From: Crocinitomicaceae bacterium
GTDB lineage: Bacteria > Bacteroidota > Bacteroidia > Flavobacteriales_D > Sanyastnellaceae
Length of the DNA: 11,642 nucleotides
Direction of reading: 5' to 3'
NCBI GenBank assembly: GCA_020848015.1
Contig: JADLBA010000090.1
Span: 1-11,642, forward strand
Each line of letters starts with the position of its first letter. Within the stretch, counting starts at the first letter, position 1. Below, one piece after another: positions 6,323 to 11,642 of the stretch. The notes under the pieces are model-generated. The model was given only the letters and a program-made list of their open reading frames with translations, had not been told where the DNA came from and ran no database searches. Position numbers and translations under genes: made by a program.

Positions 6323-8149
6323 ATGAAAAAGTCAATTGCTCGGATCACTTCGCAATATTCCTTACAAGTTATATTGGCATTGCTGTTATTAATGCAACTT
6401 ACCTCATTAGCACAACAAGGAGTTTCCATTAGCGCGAATGCAAGTCCACCTCACCCGTCTGCCGGCCTTGACGTAAATTTTAATGACAAAGGATTTTTAC
6501 CGCCCCGGCTCACTACCGCTCAGCGAAACGCAATCATCAACCCTGCCGCTGGCCTGCAGGTATATAATACAGAAAACGAATGTCTTGAAATATATGCCGG
6601 AGGACAATGGAATTCAATCTGGTGTTATTGTGTAGAATCTACAGCGCCCACTGGCATTTCCGGTACTAACTCACTCTGTGCAGGTAACGGTACACTTCTC
6701 TCCGTAGAAGGGGGATCACTTGGCACCGGCGCATCATGGCAATGGTATTCCGGCAGTTGTGGGGGCACGCCCGAAGGAACTGGTTCCGAAATCAATGTAA
6801 CTCCCGGGGCTACTATCAACTACTATGTAAGAGCAGTAGGAAACTGCAGTACAACAGTATGTACTCAGGTTACGGTAACGGTCAATGCTATTCCGGCGGC
6901 ACCGGTTTCTACTGCTGCCACCAATATCAGTCAGAGTGGGTTTCAGGCCAACTGGAATGCATCTTCCGGTGCCACCACTTATTTTCTTGATGTATCCACG
7001 AGTCCGGTATTTGGTTCATTTGTCGCAGGATATAACAACCTGGAGGTGGGTAACACCACCAACTATTCTGTTTCCGGTCTTTCAGAGTTTACAACTTATT
7101 ATTACAGGGTAAGGGCACAGGCAGATTGCGGCACTAGTCCCGGTTCTAATGTGAATACGGTAGCCACTATTGGCCCTGTATTATATGCATTTACAAACTG
7201 CGGACAAACCGGCAGGCAAGGGCCTTCTCAATCACAATGCAGCAGCAGTTATTCTATGACTTCCCTCGATGGGCTGGTAACAGTTAACAGCGGTATTCAA
7301 CAATTTGCCATACCGTATTCAGGGACATATCGGGTCACTGCGAAAGGAGCTGCCGGTGGTGGAGCGCCTAAGAACTCATTGCTGGGTGGCCGCGGAGCCA
7401 TAATACAGGGAGATTTCTATTTCACCGCAGGAGAAGTTGTGAAAGTACTTGTCGGCCAGATGGGCACTGCTCCTCCCGCTAATGGTAGCGGAGATGGCGG
7501 TGGAGGTGCCGGTGGCGGAGGTTCATTTGTCGTCCGGTCTGATAATACAATTGTTGTAATTGCTGGAGGTGGATGCGGGGCATCCGGCGATTACGTTAAT
7601 GATACCAATCACGGATATGATGCCGCAACCGGAACCAGTGGAGTGGATGGACAATATGGAGGAGGATACAAAGGGATCAATGGACAGGGAGCAACACGCG
7701 GCCCATCTTATACCGGTGGTGGCGGTGGTGGGTTTCTTACCAATGGAGATGCGGCCGGATCATCGCCGGGGAGTCCATACAGTGGTGGGTCATTTCAGGG
7801 AGGCTTTGCTTTTCTTAATGGTGGTGAAGGAGGAAATGTTCCATCTCCGGATTCTCCTGGAGGTTTCGGCGGAGGGGGCGTTGGGCATGCAGCGTATGCC
7901 AATACCTCTGGTGGCGGTGGTGGCTATTCCGGTGGTGGTGGCGGCGGATTGTCATATAGTGTACAATCTTATGGGTCTGGTGGTGGTGGCGGAAGTTTTC
8001 TTCACTCCAGTGTACAAAACCCTGCAACATCTAACGGTTCGTGGAGCACAACCGGCAGCGAGCCGCAAAGTGTTTATTCAGGATCTGTAACGGACATAGG
8101 AAGCTGGAATAACAGCCAAGGTGCTGTTCAGATCGAACTTATTAACTAA
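6323..8149 (+). CDS. Secreted multidomain protein: N-terminal module, Ig-like, fibronectin III and ALK/LTK-like glycine-rich domain
   Basis: The 608-residue product has an N-terminal signal peptide (hydrophobic 'VILALLLLMQL', likely cleavage near 'SLAQ' at about residue 30). Residues about 31-102 are the Bacteroidota module 'KGFLPPRLTTAQRNAI' plus 'INPAAGLQVYNT' and 'GGQWNSIWC', shared in pattern with the protein at 542. Residues about 104-188 look like an Ig/PKD-like domain ('SLCAGNGTLLSVEGG', 'ASWQWYSGSCGGTP', 'YYVRAV'). Residues about 190-282 are a fibronectin type III domain ('SGFQANWNASSGATTYFLDV', 'YYYRVRA'). Residues about 287-606 form a glycine-rich domain: 'FTNCGQTGRQGPSQSQC', 'YRVTAKGAAGGG', 'VLVGQMG', repeated GGGGG runs and a closing 'GAVQIELIN'. 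This closely follows the order of motifs in the ALK/LTK glycine-rich domain (Pfam Gly_rich type). No type IX sorting domain is seen. Surface adhesion or ligand binding is inference. Confidence 0.88.
   Translation: MKKSIARITSQYSLQVILALLLLMQLTSLAQQGVSISANASPPHPSAGLDVNFNDKGFLPPRLTTAQRNAIINPAAGLQVYNTENECLEIYAGGQWNSIWCYCVESTAPTGISGTNSLCAGNGTLLSVEGGSLGTGASWQWYSGSCGGTPEGTGSEINVTPGATINYYVRAVGNCSTTVCTQVTVTVNAIPAAPVSTAATNISQSGFQANWNASSGATTYFLDVSTSPVFGSFVAGYNNLEVGNTTNYSVSGLSEFTTYYYRVRAQADCGTSPGSNVNTVATIGPVLYAFTNCGQTGRQGPSQSQCSSSYSMTSLDGLVTVNSGIQQFAIPYSGTYRVTAKGAAGGGAPKNSLLGGRGAIIQGDFYFTAGEVVKVLVGQMGTAPPANGSGDGGGGAGGGGSFVVRSDNTIVVIAGGGCGASGDYVNDTNHGYDAATGTSGVDGQYGGGYKGINGQGATRGPSYTGGGGGGFLTNGDAAGSSPGSPYSGGSFQGGFAFLNGGEGGNVPSPDSPGGFGGGGVGHAAYANTSGGGGGYSGGGGGGLSYSVQSYGSGGGGGSFLHSSVQNPATSNGSWSTTGSEPQSVYSGSVTDIGSWNNSQGAVQIELIN
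7490..8000 (+). repeat. Glycine-codon-rich low-complexity DNA
   Basis: Within the glycine-rich domain, runs of GGN codons recur, for example around 7495-7521, 7721-7732, 7911-7924, 7931-7948 and 7978-7993. They encode GGGG to GGGGGG loops between short ordered stretches. Because the unit is three bases, slippage would change loop length without shifting the frame. Confidence 0.7.
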
Positions 8150-8225
8150 TTAAAAACAGAGTGAATAATGCCATAAAAAGACAGCTCTTTCCTAGTATCC
8201 CTTTATATAAAAGTATTCAATAGTT
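8150..8225. other. Short spacer between convergent genes with a weak hairpin
   Basis: The two large surface-protein genes converge here. AAAGA at 8177-8181 can pair with TCTTT at 8186-8190 across a 4-base loop, and CTTTATATAAAAG at about 8201-8213 is nearly self-complementary. Either may help end transcription from both sides, but the stems are short and A/T-rich, so this is a weak call. Confidence 0.25.
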
Positions 8226-11200
8226 TTAGCGAAGAAGATTGATATGACCCTCAAAAATTCTTGATGATTGGGGGGCAGGCATTGATATTACAATTTTATA
8301 GATGTACACTCCATCGGGCACGTAGCTATTTCCTTCCCGATAATTTCCCGTCCAGGGTATATTCGGGTCGGTTGATTCAAAAACAAGCTCTCCCCAGCGG
8401 TTAAATATCTGCACAATGAAATTTTGTCCAGAAAAGCGACTTCCTTCCATCATCCAGACATCATTAATTCCATCATGATTCGGGGTAAACGCATTTGGAA
8501 TATATAAACTTGGATTATCCTCAATAATTACTTCCATAATTGCAGAGTCTTTGCATCCATAGTCATTTTCTACAAATAACTCAACAGTATAAATCCCCTG
8601 TGTTTCCAATGGGAAAGTAAAAATAGGGTTTTCCAAAATAGAACTGTCTTGGTCTGAAAGAAACCAATGATATATCGTCGCATCACTACTTTCATTATGA
8701 AATTCGATGGTAGTGTTTGGCAACTGGGCGACTTCGGGATTAGCTGAAAAAGATGCCTCTGGAATTGGCCATACCTCTATTGAGTCTGAGATTGCAGTCG
8801 CTGTCAAACATCCATTTTCATCCAACACTTCAATCTGAGGCCAATAATAACCCGGCACAGCATACTCATGACTTACGGATCCCAAAGAATTTAACTGTGT
8901 TCCATCCCCAAAATTCCAAGAAATTTGCTGGATATGATTCAGCGTTCCCGGGTCGAGATAGAAAGTAGTCCAAAGTGGTTGACAACCGTTTGGTTGTTCA
9001 ACCAACACTTCAGGGAAAACAGAGGAAAAGATATTTATTGAAAAACATGTATCGAGGAGTGATTGACAATTGTCTTCAATTCTAACACAATAAACGGCGG
9101 AATCGCTTGCAATAATATCGAGATCATTTTCGGGTATTACTTCTCCATTTTCATTTGACCACTCCACTGCATAGGGTTCTACACCTCCTGAAATATCAGA
9201 AACATCAAGATGAATAGCTTCACCCGGACAGACAGAATCGCTTACAGATGATTGGAGTATCAGCGGTGAGGGAGCAGAAATTAAAATTGAATCAACTGAT
9301 ATACAATCAGGGTGCTCTTCTGTATAGTGGCTAAGTGTATAGGTTGTCGTTTGGTTAAGATTCTCAAGTAATGTTGATTGTCCTGATGGGTTGCTTAAAC
9401 CAAATGGAGGGGTCCAAGTCCAAATATGCTCTGCCGATGCAGGGCAACCAACCGAATATACCCACGGGGTCTCGTTTCCTGTTGTGCAAGAAACAGAAAC
9501 GTCTGACATCAGATTGATGGTGAGACAGCCCGATGGATTCGTTGCGATCCAACTGAAACCAGATAAATCGCCGGAAAGATTTTCCACGATAATCGGTGAC
9601 GAAGTATCGGGGCCATCATAGACAGATAAAGGATCGAAAGGGGAAAAATCTCCTTCAACACTCCCCTGAGAAAAATCCAGTTGAATAAAAGAAATTCCAT
9701 CTCCAGGATTATCAGGACAATACGTTACAGTGTAAGAAGAGTTGTCGTCATAGCAGTAAGTATATTCACCTTCGGCTATAGAACAAGATGGAAAAGCCAC
9801 ATCAAGAAAATTTCCTTCGAGCAAGACAGGTTCACACCCATAAACTATATCATCGCCCAGACTGATTGCAGGTGGCGGTGTTATACTAATAGAAATAGTA
9901 GTATCATACGAGCAGCCAAAATTATTTATGACATGATAGCTATACTCATATATTCCGGAATCAGAATATTCAATTGAAACGACATCCATTGACCCGTCCG
10001 TGTCTTCCAGAAAAGGTCCTGACCAATATGAACTGTCTGAATCCAGACCAATGACAGGGGTAAATGAGGAAACGTTGGAAAGGATATCGGGGTTGAAATT
10101 AAGTCCCCACTGAAAAATATATCCATTGTCCAGCCACAAATGATCCGTTACTGAAAAATTCCAGGTACCATTCAATGGGCACCCGATAAGATCGCACATA
10201 TCGTCAGATGCTTCATATACACCGCCAGGTAGTGAAGACCCTTCCGCTGCATTTTCTCCCCAAGTGCCGTTTGACGCAATGGGGGACCAATAATAATTAT
10301 ATCCAATACCAGGTTCAGAGGACCATTCAATGTCCACAGGCTCGCCTAAAAGTGTTCCTCCTCCTCCATTGGTTCCCCACTCCACCAAGTCAATAGAGGT
10401 TCCGTTGGGGCAGGTAATTGAAATCCCCAGATCATTCATAAAACTATGTTCCATATTGACAAAAACATAGTTCAGATCATTACAATTTTCCAGTACTGCA
10501 CCTTCATCAAAAAAATCAAAGGATATAGCCGAATTGTACATTACCATTTCTCCATCCGGCAGAAAGGTTTCGCCACTCACCGCTTGATTGGGTAGAGATA
10601 CCCAGGAGGGCATAAATGTATTACCTGCATCGAGAATAATTTCTTCTCCAAAACAGTAAGTATCCTGAATTTGCTGAATTTCCGAAAACTCCGGCGCTGT
10701 GCTAACCTGAATACACAAGGGTTCTGAAACAGAACTCTGGCATCCATTTTCATCACTTACCACAAGTGAAATGAAGTACTGTCCCGGATCATAGTACGTT
10801 TTTGTGACTATGGACTCAGCAGACTGTTCGTTCAAACTATCGCTAAATATCCAATCATAAAAAGCAATAGCTGTGTTTCCACCACTGAAAGATTCCTGAC
10901 CAGAAAAACTAACCTCTTCGCCGGGACAAATTCTCAAACAGCCTTCACCCTCTGGTACGGGGTCAAAAAAATTCAATTGTGCCATTGGTGGATCACACGG
11001 AAGAGTACAGGAAATATCAGCTTGGAAACCGTCATTATCAATATTAGATACCCCGCCTGGCTCAAAGACCAGAGTTAAGCATCCCGATGGATTCCCAGTA
11101 GTAGCGGTTATAGAAATATTTTGAAGAGATGACCCTGTATAGACTCCTACCAAATCAGATGCTGTTGTGGAGCCATCGTAAATAGCGAGAAAATCTGAGT

Positions 11201-11498
11201 TATTTGAATTCAATGATGATTGAAGTGAAAACACATCGAAAAAGAGGCTGATAGCCTCTCCCTGAATTTCGGGACAAATAGTCATTGTATAAAAATTATC
11301 GGAATACGGTGTGCTTCCATTGTCATCGGTTAAAACTCCACCGCATATCTGGACAGATTGGGAGGCCATACAATATGTTCCGGCATCAGAGCAATCCTGC
11401 GCTCCCGTCGAAAAAAACAAAAAAAAACATCCAAGAGACGAAATAAATTTGAGTAGATTATTCCGCTGACTACGATATTGCAATCTTCTCTTGACCAT
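8226..11498 (-). CDS. Large type IX-secreted surface protein with CUB-like, PKD, P-domain-like and CHU_C (type B) sorting domains
   Basis: The 1090-residue product starts with a signal peptide (basic 'MVKRRLQYRS', core 'CFFLFFSTGAQ', cleavage near 33). A CUB-like domain covers about 44-164 ('DFLAIYDGS', 'NPSGCLTLVF'). A PKD domain covers about 173-266 ('FYDWIFSD', 'YYDPGQYFISLVVSDENGC'). Residues about 315-470 resemble a proprotein-convertase P domain ('CPLNGTWNFSVTDHLWLDNG' then 'FQWGLNF'). A second CUB-like domain covers about 572-685 ('DPLSVYDGPDTSSP', 'NPSGCLTINL'). Two PKD domains follow, about 833-905 ('ISWNFGDGTQ', 'VPGYYWPQIEVLDENGC') and 912-992. The gliding-motility-associated CHU_C domain closes the protein at about 998-1090 ('YIPNAFTPNHDGINDVW', 'IFNRWGELVF', 'PDGVYIYKI'). 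Export through the type IX system to the surface or medium follows from that domain. No catalytic domain is seen, so an adhesin or structural role is likely. A hairpin lies just upstream of its ATG. Confidence 0.93.
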   Translation of the reverse strand: MVKRRLQYRSQRNNLLKFISSLGCFFLFFSTGAQDCSDAGTYCMASQSVQICGGVLTDDNGSTPYSDNFYTMTICPEIQGEAISLFFDVFSLQSSLNSNNSDFLAIYDGSTTASDLVGVYTGSSLQNISITATTGNPSGCLTLVFEPGGVSNIDNDGFQADISCTLPCDPPMAQLNFFDPVPEGEGCLRICPGEEVSFSGQESFSGGNTAIAFYDWIFSDSLNEQSAESIVTKTYYDPGQYFISLVVSDENGCQSSVSEPLCIQVSTAPEFSEIQQIQDTYCFGEEIILDAGNTFMPSWVSLPNQAVSGETFLPDGEMVMYNSAISFDFFDEGAVLENCNDLNYVFVNMEHSFMNDLGISITCPNGTSIDLVEWGTNGGGGTLLGEPVDIEWSSEPGIGYNYYWSPIASNGTWGENAAEGSSLPGGVYEASDDMCDLIGCPLNGTWNFSVTDHLWLDNGYIFQWGLNFNPDILSNVSSFTPVIGLDSDSSYWSGPFLEDTDGSMDVVSIEYSDSGIYEYSYHVINNFGCSYDTTISISITPPPAISLGDDIVYGCEPVLLEGNFLDVAFPSCSIAEGEYTYCYDDNSSYTVTYCPDNPGDGISFIQLDFSQGSVEGDFSPFDPLSVYDGPDTSSPIIVENLSGDLSGFSWIATNPSGCLTINLMSDVSVSCTTGNETPWVYSVGCPASAEHIWTWTPPFGLSNPSGQSTLLENLNQTTTYTLSHYTEEHPDCISVDSILISAPSPLILQSSVSDSVCPGEAIHLDVSDISGGVEPYAVEWSNENGEVIPENDLDIIASDSAVYCVRIEDNCQSLLDTCFSINIFSSVFPEVLVEQPNGCQPLWTTFYLDPGTLNHIQQISWNFGDGTQLNSLGSVSHEYAVPGYYWPQIEVLDENGCLTATAISDSIEVWPIPEASFSANPEVAQLPNTTIEFHNESSDATIYHWFLSDQDSSILENPIFTFPLETQGIYTVELFVENDYGCKDSAIMEVIIEDNPSLYIPNAFTPNHDGINDVWMMEGSRFSGQNFIVQIFNRWGELVFESTDPNIPWTGNYREGNSYVPDGVYIYKIVISMPAPQSSRIFEGHINLLR

Positions 11499-11504
11499 AT
11501 AATG

Positions 11505-11589
11505 AAAAAAAAATCAACATATCGTTCCCGCCACTACCTTCAGAAAAGGGGGCCCCATGAATCAGCCCTTAGCAGGAACGATATGTTGA
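11505..11589 (-). terminator. 15-bp perfect hairpin with nine-T tract just before the start codon of the 1090-residue gene
   Basis: TCAACATATCGTTCC at 11514-11528 is the exact reverse complement of 11575-11589, enclosing a 46-base loop. Read on the minus strand, the stem is followed at once by nine T (plus-strand A at 11505-11513), as in an intrinsic terminator. Only six bases then separate the T tract from the ATG at 11498. The loop contains GGGGCCCC at 11549-11556 and a possible AAGGG/CCCTT pairing (11546-11550 with 11566-11570). It may end transcription of a gene entering from the right, act as an attenuator for the downstream gene, or both. Confidence 0.55.
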
Positions 11590-11617
11590 CTTTTACATCA
11601 CCTTACATTTCCCCACA

Positions 11618-11642
11618 TTAAAAACTTCTCATCGCTCTGACC
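11618..11642 (-). CDS. Possible 3' end of another DUF1566/FISUMP-like gene (last seven codons)
   Basis: On the minus strand the frame entering from the window edge reads VRAMRSF followed by TAA (plus-strand TTA at 11618-11620). Endings of the type 'VR.VR..' are characteristic of DUF1566/FISUMP-like proteins, and both such genes at the left of this window end similarly (YVRCVR and SVRCLRN). The hairpin and T tract begin 28 bases after this stop, as expected for its terminator. Seven residues are too few for a firm assignment. Confidence 0.3.

Noticed and set aside
7560..8090. 176-codon plus-strand ORF inside the glycine-rich domain
   Set aside because: It is the alternative frame of GGN-rich DNA, giving a Val/Met-rich sequence; the 6323-8149 frame has a signal peptide and recognisable domains.
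11514..11589. Small transposable element (MITE) defined by the 15-bp inverted repeat
   Set aside because: No target-site duplication flanks the repeat and the T tract next to the stem fits a terminator better; a genome-wide copy search could reopen this.

Overview
The window looks like a chromosomal segment of a member of the Bacteroidota. Three things point there. The large minus-strand gene ends in a gliding-motility-type (CHU_C, type B) C-terminal sorting domain of the type IX secretion system. Several secreted proteins carry FISUMP/DUF1566-like domains and the 'SAALD...KGFLPPR.T..QR..I.NPA.GL..YNT' N-terminal module common in that phylum. Start codons are preceded by A-rich leaders with no clear Shine-Dalgarno sequence.

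Layout: (1) 1-401, plus: the 3' end of a gene with a tail-fibre-like 'DATNKDYVDAAV' segment and a DUF1566/Lcl_C-like domain. (2) 542-1663, plus: a secreted FISUMP-domain protein. (3) 1664-2496: an 833-base region without a confident gene, with a cluster of hairpins, a very tentative 48-codon ORF and a short tandem repeat just before the next gene. (4) 2497-5346, plus: gcvP, a full-length glycine decarboxylase P-protein and the only obvious housekeeping gene. (5) 5384-5899, minus: a small predicted lipoprotein, convergent with gcvP. (6) 5900-6322: intergenic, with a possible 52-codon ORF and a nested dyad. (7) 6323-8149, plus: a secreted multidomain protein ending in a glycine-rich domain that resembles the ligand-binding glycine-rich domain of the animal receptor kinases ALK and LTK. 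(8) 8226-11498, minus: a 1090-residue CUB/PKD/P-domain-like protein with a type IX sorting domain. (9) 11499-11642: a strong hairpin with a nine-T tract on the minus strand, and perhaps the last codons of another gene.

Apart from gcvP, every confident gene encodes an exported protein, so this is a cell-surface or secretome region interrupted by one metabolic gene. The two plus-strand proteins at 542 and 6323 share an N-terminal module but have unrelated C-terminal halves, which suggests a modular surface-protein family built by domain shuffling. No operon linking gcvP to its neighbours is visible, and gcvT and gcvH are not in the window. I see no mobile element, CRISPR array, rRNA or tRNA. 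The most notable items are the ALK/LTK-like domain, the hairpin directly before the start codon of the 1090-residue gene, and the small ORFs in the gaps.
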